A stretch of DNA of 64,000 bases from Allantophomopsis cytisporea (taxonomy: Eukaryota > Ascomycota > Leotiomycetes > Phacidiales > Phacidiaceae). The notes beneath the pieces are model-generated. The model was not told the origin of the DNA. It worked only from the letters and a program-made list of their open reading frames with translations, and searched no databases. The position numbers and the translations under genes were made by a program. Positions 50,301 through 60,985 of this stretch are shown here, one piece after another (positions within the stretch are counted from its first letter, which is position 1; the number at the start of each line of letters is the position of its first letter). The stretch spans positions 1,612,001-1,676,000 of the forward strand of contig CP103023.1 in NCBI GenBank assembly GCA_024752435.1. The letters are read 5' to 3'.

Positions 50301-52825
50301 GTGCTCGACTGTGTGCTCTACTCATCTCCTCATCTCGTCTAAGATTATCGCTCCGGTGTATTTGCACTTGCACCTCGCCTCGTCTCGACTTTTCCATCCA
50401 TCAACAAATAGGAATCCAGCCGACGGTGCCGCGCTGTCCCTTATTCGGCAAACGCGCATCTCGACAACAAGAGTAATCGACGGACTTCGCATACTATTCA
50501 CTACAAATTATACATCAACGTCGACACTGGAACGCACTTGGAACAAACCAGAACACAATAACTTGTAACGGAGGATAATATTACTGCGTATTAGTAACCA
50601 CACAATTTTGAAACTCAAATCACAAAAAGCAGTCATCTAAGACACAACCCAATAGTCAGAGAGGGAAAGGTTTGATGACGAGGAGACAGATCCTCGAGGT
50701 CAATGAAGAGTGCCAAGCAACCCTCACTGCTCTGGTTCTGGCTGGTCGGGGCTCGACCACTGCCAGACGAAGCTTTCACGAACTTAAGATGGATATCTCC
50801 GATATTTGATTGCCAGATCAGATGATCCACCCAACATCTAATGATTCTGGCTGCAGAATTGAGATTGAAAAGGCGCTATTCGCTCCGCACTTATGAAATG
50901 CATTATCAAAAACCACTGACGTTAAGTGGAAAGGGCGTCTTAACCAAGAGAGAGGCTCGGCATCTCTCGGCGATGGCATAACACCGTCCACATCGTCGTC
51001 GTCGTCGTCGTACGCCGACTTGTCGCTTCGAGGCCCAGACGAGGTTCGTCCCTGAATCATCAATACAACTTGGAGTACCATGCATGATCTCACCATTGAC
51101 TGTCGCTGCACGAAATTCACCGCCTTCTTCCACCAAGTTCCTAGACTTTCGGGGTCAAAGGATGCCGCACGGCTGTGGCACTCATTGTGTTATCAAAGGA
51201 ATCAAATCCTTCAATAGGTTACTCCGCGTATACCCAAGATATGTAACCATATCCATGGAACAGGGAAGTCGGAGAAGCATCATACATTAATACATATCCG
51301 GCGTATCCATAATCCTGCGTAGAGTACAGGAGAGCAAGGAAAGTACCGCGCTCGCAAAGCTTCGTAATGACCTGACCATCGACTGACCAGTGACCATGGT
51401 GACCGGCGAAATTCTCATTTCATCGCTGCGTCCCCAAAGTCTGTGCATAGCTTTGCTGAGGTACATTCCTTGTTTGCAGGATTGCAGACAGAAGGATTGT
51501 AAATAATGGAGCTCGTGTCAGACCCGTCGTTCCGTGCAATGCCGATCCCACATCACGTGTCTTTGCTGTGTCCCATGTGCACCCCCCGGCACGATCGACC
51601 AAAAGATTGCTCTACTCGTAAAGGGAGTCGATCAACCGGCACAAGGATATGCATACGAATAAAAATCTCCTTTACACATCCCAGCGCAAATCCTGAAAAT
51701 CCGAGAAAATCCTACGTACTCGCTTGAGTGATTCTCATTCGTATACAATATTTTGGAGCTTTTGCGTCTTGCCGAGGCCTTGCTTCGCCACCGAGTCGTG
51801 ACGAAGTATAGAGGATTCGGGCACGACTCGACATAGGAGGTGTTTCGGCCTCACACTAGAACACACTCTGTTCTTCTGAGAGGAGTGATATACGAGACTG
51901 AGACCTTTTACTAGGTATCCTATTCAGACAGTCCATTTCTGCAACATTAATCCCCGATCTGAATTTTCCATCGGCTGTCAATCTCTTCCTACTCTCAATG
52001 ACATCTGCCGAGAAGCAATGGGCCCAATGCGTAAGGCAGGTGGCTCAGAAGGAAGAGAAGAAACATTTCACAATGCATGTTATCTCACGGACGCTTCCGT
52101 GGTCTCTGTGCTTTGTGCTTGACTTGACTTTTTCTTCCTTCTCTACCTCTTCTCCCACTCTCCTTCTCTTCTCCGAGCCTCGCTGTTTCGGATATCGGCA
52201 AAGCGTGCGAGAGTTCTGTCATCCGTGAGGTGTGAATGTTTCGAAGCATCCCGACTCCTTGGACTTCCCTTCAAAATATCAAACGGGCGGATTCAGCGGT
52301 TGGTAGATGCGGCTGCGGCTTTAAGTGTAAGCTGGGCTTGAGGTCCTGGGCGGTGCTGTCAAAGTTTTGATCCTCCACTCGGTGCTGGACTATGCATCAA
52401 TGCTCACCCAAAACCATGTTCTGCTGCTGTCAAAGTTTGATCCTGCTCTCTGCTCTTGATCAACGTCAATGCTCACACATGGCTGAGGGTGCTTGAAGGA
52501 TTGTAGTGGTTATGCAGCTGTCAGAAGCATTGATTCTCATAGTGTTGGCACGGTCTTCCACATGGCTGATAATCAGGAGAGATTTCTGAGGATTTTCGAA
52601 AAGGGTCTTTATGAACTATGTTTTTAGGTGAGTACGTTTTTGGCAGTACAACAAAACCCTGGGCCTCAAATATCCCTAACTATCTTCCTCCGCCCAACTG
52701 GTCTGGCCTGTTATGCTTACTCATTTCTTGGCTACGAATGTCTCCAAAACAGGCACATCGTCAAACGATCTAGTCTCCTCTGATACCCGGATATTATTGC
52801 ATTGTCTCCGATCATTCCTGCTTAT
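47311..52825. other. Gene-poor intergenic region
   Basis: The right flank of the LysM-protein gene presumably holds its promoter. GGTACGG/CAGGTAC units near 48030-48090 face ACCTGTACCTACCTGTA at about 48193-48215. TCG repeats lie near 50994-51011. One 174-codon ATG frame (49855-49331, minus) exists but has no recognisable features. I see no supportable gene. Confidence 0.45.
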
Positions 52826-53347
52826 ATGACCAGCTTTGTCGCGCGGACATATATAAACTCTGTTGTGCATCCATGTATGATGATATTCTACGCGGTCGAA
52901 GGCCGTAAAATAGTTCAGCTTTCGGTCGAGACCACTCACTTCCGAAATATCAATCGTATGGCTTATAGCTTGGAGATATACTTTCTTCTCAAGCCAATCC
53001 ACCAATTCGTCAATTTGGAAGTACCTTGCTTCCTGTGCAGTTCAAAATACAACACATCGGTATGGCCCTTTCAGGATCCCAAAAATTTGGATAGACACCT
53101 GAGTATATTGTTCGAAGAGGTGCTAGAATTTCTCTTCAGTGGAATCATCAGCAGAGCTCATGGTTGGTATTGGTGCTTGACGAGGAGACAAGATGGCGGT
53201 GATGTGGGTCTGAAAACACAGATATTATATTCTATGATTGAAGAAGACAGAGATTTGATGAAGGCTATAAACGTTCCTGTCCATATCTGCTTTTACTGTT
53301 TATTTGTTGATAAGCGGAATAGAAGGATGAACATCATGGTCACATAG
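52826..53347 (+). CDS. Doubtful ORF, unrecognised
   Basis: An ATG-initiated frame of 173 codons with a varied composition (aromatic and hydrophobic residues, for example YSLEIYFLLKPIHQFVNL and LSILFEEVLEFLFSG), unlike the low-complexity frames around it. I recognise no family. It could be an orphan gene, the last exon of an unseen gene, or a gene relic. An in-frame stop lies just upstream (TGA at 52781), so any extension needs splicing. There is no supporting neighbour context. Confidence 0.25.
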   Translation: MTSFVARTYINSVVHPCMMIFYAVEGRKIVQLSVETTHFRNINRMAYSLEIYFLLKPIHQFVNLEVPCFLCSSKYNTSVWPFQDPKNLDRHLSILFEEVLEFLFSGIISRAHGWYWCLTRRQDGGDVGLKTQILYSMIEEDRDLMKAINVPVHICFYCLFVDKRNRRMNIMVT

Positions 53348-54995
53348 GAAGACACAACTTGATGCGTGGTTAAAGCAACATGCATTTTCAAAAAGCCATC
53401 TTCTACTTACGTAGCTTCATCTTTATTGGCCCCAATGACATAAAGAAACAATAAAGAGTCATTCTGGAACCAACTTCACTTTCTTGATGTCTGGAAACAC
53501 AGTATTTACTATCCTCATCTTCGTGATAAGCTGCAGCATTCCACCACCACCATTGGATCAAGCAGCCCCTCAGAATGTTAGACATTTCCAAACATTCCAG
53601 AAACCCCAAACAAACTCCACAATCAGCCATACTCATCTCTTATCTGTGTCTATCAAACCTCCAAACAAGCATATTGACTCCTTACAATTCCCATTCACGC
53701 ATATCTATGTTGTAAACACGGCTCACATAGATTGTGGGGAAATAAGGTTAACCTTGCCTTGCAGCGCGTGACATGGCTGGGGCATGCCGCGCCGCATTAG
53801 TGCCCGAGGGAGATTAGCAAACGCAGCGCCGCTCCCTATTTCGCAGGACGCACGTCGAGTTCCGGATCGACACAGCAGTAATTTCCACACCAACAAGCCA
53901 ACGCATCCTTTCCTTTGGGGGTGTCGCATGAATTGGGATGGTCACAGCTGATGATGTACGACTGTATGGGTATGGATGCTACACGAGTGGCCTAGATGCA
54001 TGAAATGAGATACGAACTGATAAGCAGGGCAATGTCCATCATGAGCAGTTTGACGTGGATTGATTGGCATTACAATGTTCATTTACGAGGGCGAAGGATG
54101 CGTGATAGGCAGTGGATGATTAACCTTATGGTTCCTACTACGTAGTGCGAACTTGGTTAAGACTGGCTGATGAACAGCTCATCGCACTACAAATATTGTG
54201 AGTGTGCATCTACGTAATAGGATACGAGCAGGCTTGAGAGGCAGCATGGGAATCCTGTTGTTGCTCACGCAGCAGATGGCCTGGCCCTGGTTGAGGTTAT
54301 TCCCATTATTTGCAAGAACTCATGCAACGGTTAAGGCTACCTTGCCTTACATTGCCTTGCATTGCTTTAGCTGCGATCTGGATCTCATAAATGCGGCTTG
54401 CAGCATCAGATGCGGATTTATTTCGCGATACGATATGGACGAACACACATGCAGATTGCGTTGCAAGGCTCATCTTTGGAGGAGATACAACGAAAGAAGA
54501 CCTCGAAGATAAAAGTAGGTCCCGAAATATTTATTCTGGTTGAACATATGGAAGTATATTTCATCCTGAAGAAATACATAAGATCAGGTACTCTGGTAGG
54601 TCACCATCTCTTATTTGTCTGGGAAATCAATAGGTTTTCAATAGCTTGAACGGCTCGGCATCAGCAATTGGCTGACTTGACATCTTACGGTCCCGTGATA
54701 AGGATCATGTCATCGCCAAAAGTTAAAAACATCGGACATCTGTGTAACTACCAGACAACAAGCATAGATAAGAAAAACATGCCGATGTTTTTCTTACAAC
54801 CTGACTCAAGATTAGCCTAGAAAGACACAAATCATAAGATGATGATCCAGAAGTCAAGTGCCTACTATCTTCTCGCGAATGCTCGATTCTTCCTTTCCCT
54901 TTCTCTGAAATTCCATTTCATCAAGCCCATCGGTGGATATATCCCTGCGAATTTAAGTAGGAGGGCTAAAGCATCTTCGAACTACAATTTTCAAG
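53348..54995. other. Intergenic
   Basis: This lies upstream of the C2H2 gene and presumably contains its promoter. A CCTTGCCTTACATTGCCTTG-type short repeat lies near 54341-54364. No gene is supported. Confidence 0.55.
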
Positions 54996-56174
54996 ATGTC
55001 CCTCTCCAAACTCTCGAAACTCCGCTGCAATCCATGCCGTCGCGATATCGATAGTCATAATTTTGGAGCCCATCGCTCCTCACTCCGGCACGCTCGCCGT
55101 GTAGCCCTCACCTGCGCAACATGCAACAAACACTTCTCTCAAGCGTCTGCGCTTCTCCGACACCAAAAGTCCTCATGCCATCTCCCCCAATACTCTTCAC
55201 TCTCAGCACACCAGTCTCCCGAGCTTTTCCATCTGCTATCTGAGAGCCCTCGGATTGCGGCCCCTGCGGCAAAGCAAGAGAAGAACTCGGAGAAAAGGCA
55301 TACATGCGGCCTCTGCAACAAGAAGTTCAATAGCAAAAAGGCGAAGAGGGCGCATGAGGCGTCCAGCGTACATAGGCCATTTTGCACGCCGCTCGCATGT
55401 CCCTTTTCGCAAAGATGTGGTAAAAGCTTCAGTTCGCCAAGTGCAATGTTAACGCATGTGGAGAATGGGGCATGTGCATCTATGTGGGCGAGGCAGACGA
55501 TCAACGCATATGTTGTGAAGAATGATACGGAGCACTTGATTACCGTTCCCTCAGACGAGGAGCTGGTTGAAAAATTGTGGAAGCAGCAGCAAGATGTTGA
55601 AGCTGAGGGGGAAGAGGATACTGGAAATAACGAGGAAAAGAGAGGAGAGGGAAGGGCGAACGCAGAGAGCGAATGGGAAATGATCACACGCACCGAAATA
55701 TGTGAGCGAAGCAGCTCCTTCAGTTCATTTGCCAGCATTTCGTTGTCGCTCCCAGAAACTCCGATAAGCGTAAAACACGAAGCCCCAGTTTCAAACTCGA
55801 ACTCAGCTCAGCCCGTCATCGAAGCCCCCTCACCCTTGCCTTTGCCTTTGCCTGTGCCTGCGCCTCTCCCCAACCCGGCAATATTCTCCTGCTCCACCTG
55901 CCCGCACACCTTCAAGTCTGCCCACGCTCTCACACAGCACGAAACCTCGCCCGCGCATACAGCCCCGCTCTTTCGCTTGCTGTCATTTGGATCTGAAGGC
56001 GAGAAGGCGGACCGCTGGTTCACGACACTCAGCGGCCTTTCGCAATATGTTGAGACCAGAGTGCGTGTGAAAGGAAACGAGCACGAAGTTGAAGGGATTT
56101 TGAAGTTTGTTGACGCAGTTCTTGGGCAATTTGGCTTTGTGGGATTATGGGACTTGAGAGTGGAGCTGTGGTAG
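54996..56174 (+). CDS. C2H2-type zinc-finger protein
   Basis: A single exon of 392 residues starting at ATG 54996. Zinc-finger units are visible at about 11-35 (CNPC then H and H), 40-61 (CATCNKHFSQASALLRH), 103-126 (CGLCNKKFNSKKAKRAH), 134-158 (a degenerate unit, CPFSQRCGKSFSSPSAM, closing with H-x5-C) and 296-320 (CSTCPHTFKSAHALTQH). Most close with H-x5-H rather than the classical H-x3/4-H. An acidic linker (about 180-225) and a Pro/Leu repeat (about 275-290) separate the last finger. The C terminus is a compact acidic-aromatic segment (GLWDLRVELW). It is probably a nucleic-acid-binding protein of unknown target. A member of the divergent fungal C2H2 group is as far as I can go. Lack of introns is unremarkable. 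Confidence 0.85.
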   Translation: MSLSKLSKLRCNPCRRDIDSHNFGAHRSSLRHARRVALTCATCNKHFSQASALLRHQKSSCHLPQYSSLSAHQSPELFHLLSESPRIAAPAAKQEKNSEKRHTCGLCNKKFNSKKAKRAHEASSVHRPFCTPLACPFSQRCGKSFSSPSAMLTHVENGACASMWARQTINAYVVKNDTEHLITVPSDEELVEKLWKQQQDVEAEGEEDTGNNEEKRGEGRANAESEWEMITRTEICERSSSFSSFASISLSLPETPISVKHEAPVSNSNSAQPVIEAPSPLPLPLPVPAPLPNPAIFSCSTCPHTFKSAHALTQHETSPAHTAPLFRLLSFGSEGEKADRWFTTLSGLSQYVETRVRVKGNEHEVEGILKFVDAVLGQFGFVGLWDLRVELW

Positions 56175-57283
56175 AAGGGAGGGGGGAGAGGACCGAGGAT
56201 TCTGGACAGTGGATTTGGAGAGCGCAATAGGGTTTTGGATGGAGGGCTTTTGAGAGCTGAAGCGATGGGAATTTGATAGCAATGTGCTCTAGAAGAGTGA
56301 GAAAGGTTTCTATGAGTAACGTTGTCTTCATACGCTGAGATGGGTATTGTGCTTTACTCTGTATGTCTGGCATTTAGGGTAGGTAGACTGTGGTCTTCTT
56401 TGGGCTGGGAATATAAAGTTCAATAAGTAAAGCAGCAGATTCATGCATGATTCCATGGGTTTGGTGTAGTAGTATACAGATCACATATGAAATTCGGACA
56501 AGTTCCAGATAGAATATTAATATCTTCGCATGTAAATCTCATCTAAATAGCACATACAAATTTTGCAAGTCTTTTTCTTGTCCAGTTAATATTATAGTAT
56601 TAGTGTATACCATTGACTAATTCTGTTCTCTTCACTTTAGTCTTGAATGTACACTTGATAGTTGTCTGGTTTGGTTTGATTTGAAACCTACACGTATTCC
56701 TATCTTTTTAAATATATTATACACTTTATGTTTCGGAAATAGCTTCCAGCTTTATCCTAAAAGCTGCAAGATACAATAAATCCAAGGCAAAGGGACATAT
56801 GATTCTCTGATTCTACAAGTAGTAACATAGACTAAGAAGCTAACGTTGAATCACATCAAGCCTAAAAATCTTTACTACGTACAAGCTAATCAATACGTTA
56901 ACCTATCTCTTTTCTATGACTCTGTCTGTCCCCTACTCTCTTAGTGGTAAACTTCCTTATACACTTGATCTGTAGCGCCAACGTCTTAGTCACCCTAAGC
57001 GGCAGTGTTTGAAGTAGAAACAAATCTAAGAAACTTGATCTTGTAACTATAGCAAATAAAACTCAGTTTAGAGTAACCAACAAGATATCAAGAGAACCCC
57101 TTTCTCAGGACCATATATCTTGGGCCGGTATATCTGTTTGGACAGACGTAATCAAATAATACGAAACTACATTAGTCGATCTTGACACCGATGATGATCA
57201 CATAACAAACTCACACCTCAAAGCATTGGTGTGAACATGAAAGGTTGTTATTTTACAAACTTCAGGTTTTGGGTTTACAATCA
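56175..57283. other. Intergenic, AT-rich
   Basis: This lies between convergent genes (C2H2 on plus, alcohol dehydrogenase on minus). It is visibly AT-rich from about 56400 onward. Nothing further is recognised. Confidence 0.6.
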
Positions 57284-58282
57284 TCATGATTCCTGCACCA
57301 CCAAAACGCCGCGGTAACGCATTTGACCATCCTCCAACTTCTTCATACAGGCAACGATACCCTCAACACTCATTGGGAACTCTTCAACAATTGGCTTGAT
57401 TTTATGGCGCGCAGCGAAAGTTATCATGTCCTGATGAACCTGGCGTGCTGCGACCATTGATCCTTGAATTCGAAGTTGATAATCGAGCAGTGGCATATAA
57501 GGAATTTTAAAATCGTCAGTGGAAGCGGTCAAGGGATAGATGGTACCCTCCGGGGCCATAGTCGGGAGAAAGAGGTTCCAATTTGGTTGGAAGGAAGTTG
57601 TGACAAGGAGATGGTCAATGGGCACCTTGACGCTAAGACTCGAGGCCCCTTTGGTTGCGTGAAATTCATGAGCTCCTAGGCTCAGTGCCTCATCTTTCTT
57701 GCTGTCGGTACCTGAGAAGACAACGACATGGCAGCCCATCTTAGCCGCAAACTGGATTGCTAGATGGCCCAGACCGCCAATGCCAATGATGCCGACGCAC
57801 TGCTCTGGCTGGACTTGATTGACCCGAAGGGCTGAGTAGACAGTTGCACCGCCACACATCAGAGGCGCTGCATGCAAACGTTCAATGCTATCTGGGATTT
57901 TGAAGACAAATGACGATTTCCATACTCCGTAGGTAGAAAAAGAACCCTGGTCGTGGTTGGACTGCCCATATAATTCACGATTCGGACATAGAATCTCTTT
58001 GCCCACAAGGCATGGTTTGCAATGCCCACAGGTGTTGTGCATATATCCCCACCCGACCGAGTCGCCTTTCGATAAGTTCTTCACAGCTGATCCCATATCC
58101 TCCACCACGCCTGCGCCTTCATGGCCAAGCCCCATATCAGTATGCTTGTAGTGTATATCAGTACCGCAGAGGCCTGAATGTGTAACCTTGATTAAGACCT
58201 CATCTGGTCCAATTTCTCGAGATGTTGAGGACTTGATAATGTCTCCTTGCTTTGAGCCTTTGTAAACTGTGAATTGAGGCAT
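57284..58282 (-). CDS. Zinc-dependent alcohol dehydrogenase, CAD-like, NADP(H)-type
   Basis: A medium-chain dehydrogenase/reductase of 332 residues starting at ATG 58282 (MPQFTVYKG). Catalytic zinc ligands are Cys39 (LCGTDIH), His54-Glu55 (GHEGAGV) and Cys143 (MCGG). The structural zinc is held by Cys85, 88, 91 and 99 (CGHCKPCLVGKEILC). The cofactor loop GIGGLGHLAIQFA is followed by VVFSGTDSKKDEA, where Ser/Gly instead of Asp favours NADP(H). It should interconvert alcohols and aldehydes in the cytosol, like the cinnamyl-alcohol-dehydrogenase group. The frame stays open upstream, with ATGs at 58354 and 58414, so a longer form with a Ser/Thr-rich leader is possible. I prefer 58282 because family members begin there. 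A perfect palindrome lies about 195 bp upstream. Confidence 0.93.
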   Translation of the reverse strand: MPQFTVYKGSKQGDIIKSSTSREIGPDEVLIKVTHSGLCGTDIHYKHTDMGLGHEGAGVVEDMGSAVKNLSKGDSVGWGYMHNTCGHCKPCLVGKEILCPNRELYGQSNHDQGSFSTYGVWKSSFVFKIPDSIERLHAAPLMCGGATVYSALRVNQVQPEQCVGIIGIGGLGHLAIQFAAKMGCHVVVFSGTDSKKDEALSLGAHEFHATKGASSLSVKVPIDHLLVTTSFQPNWNLFLPTMAPEGTIYPLTASTDDFKIPYMPLLDYQLRIQGSMVAARQVHQDMITFAARHKIKPIVEEFPMSVEGIVACMKKLEDGQMRYRGVLVVQES

Positions 58283-58475
58283 CTTGAGAGAACTGAGAAA
58301 AGTCGATGTGGAACTTAAAGACGAACAAAAGGGTATAAGAGTTGGATAGAGCATGCGAAAATACCAATCATTATGCCTCAACAATCCATCTATGAACACA
58401 TCAGTAGAAGACATACTTACGTATTGATTAAAGAAAAAAGTAGAGCTTTGTTTCCATCGCGCGCCTCTTACCACA

Positions 58476-58510
58476 CAAGACTTAAGGATCCACAGGATCC
58501 TTAAGTCTTG
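58476..58510. repeat. Perfect 16-bp inverted repeat with 3-bp spacer
   Basis: The arms are CAAGACTTAAGGATCC (58476-58491) and GGATCCTTAAGTCTTG (58495-58510), separated by ACA. All 16 positions match. It lies in the likely promoter or leader of the dehydrogenase gene. Confidence 0.97.
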
Positions 58511-59308
58511 TCTACATACACTATCAGCTTCAAACACTCGAGTGTCATACTCAATCGAGTAAAGAGGTTCGAGAGATTATAAACACTTTGTCTTCTCCTT
58601 GTTGATAATAGACCAGCAAGCAAACAAACTGCAGCAAGTTCTCCGCTTCGATGAGGTAGCTAGGACTGGCCAGGTAGTTTCTTTCGATCTAAAATTCCTC
58701 AAACATCAAGTACAAGACGGCTACAGCAGCGGCATTCGAACTTAGCAGGTAAGAGTATCTAGAAGGTGGATACTACGCAATAAAATTCTGTAATACACGC
58801 ATCCTTATAGTATTTACTACGCTTTAGTATGTCTCTTGTCAAGCCAGCACATACGGCTCAGTTCCGTACATCCGTATGTCTATATATCCATAAATCTGTA
58901 CATCCAATCCTGTGGTCTACGACGTTACGAGATCCCGTCTACATCGCGACACGTACCTAAAGGTAGTTTCATGAGGGCGACTTCCCTTATTAGAATCCTC
59001 ACCCTACCAGTGTTACGAAAGATGAAGTTTTACTGCCTAAGAAGTAGAGTCTACAGAATGGGCACGAAGTATGTATCAAGGCAGTTTATACCGCATAAAC
59101 CGGCGTGGTCGGCACCTGTGCAATAGAAACGAATCCCCTAACAAATCATTCCTCTCGCTCGTTTAAATTCTTCCCCATCCCAACCACATGAATCTGAGAA
59201 TCTCGTCTTTTACCAAGTACAATCAACCACAAAAACAATAATTACCTCTATAGCAAAGGCAAAATCGGTCTCGTCATCGAACGTAAAACACATGAAGACA
59301 ACATTGAC

Positions 59309-59317
59309 AAAAAAAAA
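59309..59317 (-). terminator. Pol III T-run terminator of tRNA-Leu
   Basis: Nine consecutive T residues on the minus strand, beginning about 13 nt after the tRNA 3' end, with an earlier T4 at 59324-59321. This is the usual Pol III termination signal. Confidence 0.8.
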
Positions 59318-59330
59318 TACAAAATGATGT

Positions 59331-59338
59331 TGATCAGA

Positions 59339-59370
<32 letters not shown>

Positions 59371-59436
59371 CGTATTGAACCAAGCTGATGCTTGAATACC
59401 TTAAGCTGGCGCCTTAGACCGCTCGGCCATCTGACC
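59331..59436 (-). tRNA. tRNA-Leu (anticodon AAG), intron-containing
   Basis: The acceptor stem GGTCAGA pairs with TCTGATC (one G-T pair) and the discriminator is A. Box A reads TGGCCGAGCGG. The anticodon stem is CCAGC/GCTGG, with loop TTAAG giving anticodon AAG. A 26-nt intron follows the base after the anticodon, in the standard eukaryotic position. The variable arm is long (class II, as expected for Leu), and the T arm is GTGGG-TTCAAAT-CCCAC. CCA is not encoded. The intron contains CTT, which can pair with the AAG anticodon, as is typical of pre-tRNAs. Confidence 0.96.
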
Positions 59437-60985
59437 CTTGTTCGATGAAGGGTAAGAAACTATTTAGTAATATAATTATGATTAATGAAGATGTGTGCAT
59501 GAAATTTGGGAATCAAGTGAAGCGAATTAGCGGCCGCGGGTTGTGGGACCCAAGTTGCTTCGGGGTTACACAAATTGTCATATGCCGGCTCAGGCGGGTA
59601 TCACAATTACAAATTGATGCGGTTGGTTACTGTTGTTGGTAGCATAATCTTTTTTCCCCTGAAAATGGGAGGAGAGGGTATGTTAATTGTTGATTTGATA
59701 GATGAACGAGAAGAGTGATGGACATGGTGTTGTTACTGTGTGTAGTACTTATCTAATATTTGGGTCTTTTCCGACAACAAAGTACAGCCAGATAAGCAAA
59801 AGACACGCCGATCACTATGCGATTTGGATATTGTAGGTATCCTCTTCACTCGAATTAGTTCATGGCCGAGTTGAACCTTCGTAGTGTAACCCATAATGAC
59901 CCGGATACTAATTCTCATGTTATAACATCTAGACAGGTGCTTACTGCATACAATAAACCAAGTGGCCTCCTTTACCTGGCTTCTGTGAGGAGTTGAACAT
60001 TGCCAAGTCTTTCGAAGTCTATCATTCTGAACTTGTATATGTCTGCCTCTAATCCCAGGATTTCAATCCCAGGGCCACCGATCTTCGATCAGATCGATTA
60101 TCAATGACTACAAAGTATATCTCCGAAGATGAAGGATGAATATGTGGCCGTATCTTTGGAGACATACGACTTTGCTTACGATATGAATGCTCGCACCAAT
60201 GATTAAGTCCATCCCAGACTTAAGTCCGACAGAATCATATACTTACTCCTGCATGAAACCCAGGGTTCTCTTATATGATCCTGGTTGATAGCGCACGTAG
60301 CTCATCCTATCAGCCAAGCTACGATCAATGCTGTACTCTCTAATGCGCACTAATGCACGGCGGCAACTAAATCCGTCAAGTCCGGGGTTAAGAACCTTAG
60401 CGCCTCCTACCCGCATGTCTATGTACTGCGTAGTACTGAGCTGGGTGTACATCTCATCTCATCTCATCTCATCTCTAATACATCATCAATGGTACATGGC
60501 ACATATCTGATGAATACCCGAGGAATACTTCTGCTGGAGGTTCCATGAGAGACACGCTTCTCTAGCGAGGTATGCTGCTGGTGACTACATTATTGACCAC
60601 TCCTCTCTTTCGGCACTTGGGCCCCTTTAGCGTAAGTTAAAGCATGCTCATGGTCTTTCTTTATTCCTCCATGTCCGTCAAGCTAATGCAGGTCGAATGG
60701 CGACTTGGTGGGGGCGGGGATTCGGATTTACACAGTATTGGCATGTAATGAAGTCACCATGCTGCACACAGCTTACCAAGGTGACTATGGCAGAGTGTTT
60801 ACAATGAAGACCATTCGAGACATAAATACTCTGGGTCTGCCCCATTAATTCGACCTTTATCTATCAGTCTCAGGTTACTTCAATAAGTTTACCTTAGAAC
60901 CGAACAACTAGCAAACTAATACTCATCATAACAACAACAACAACAACAACAACCATTTCACACATTCCTTGACAACCATAACCAA
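59437..60985. other. Intergenic
   Basis: This holds the 5' flank of the tRNA gene and the promoter of the aldo-keto reductase gene. Five ATCTC units lie at 60451-60475. An AAC-repeat leader lies at about 60930-60953, directly before the start codon. No gene is supported. Confidence 0.6.

Larger units (their letters stand above)
58283..59330. other. Intergenic, alcohol dehydrogenase upstream region
   Basis: This holds the promoter side of the dehydrogenase gene, including the palindrome at 58476-58510, and the 3' flank of the tRNA gene. No other gene is supported. Confidence 0.6.

Noticed and set aside
58283..58537. An 85-residue N-terminal extension of the alcohol dehydrogenase
   Set aside because: The open frame runs through the palindrome and lacks an ATG at its far end. 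Family members start at the MPQFTVYKG segment. The ATG at 58414 remains a weaker alternative.
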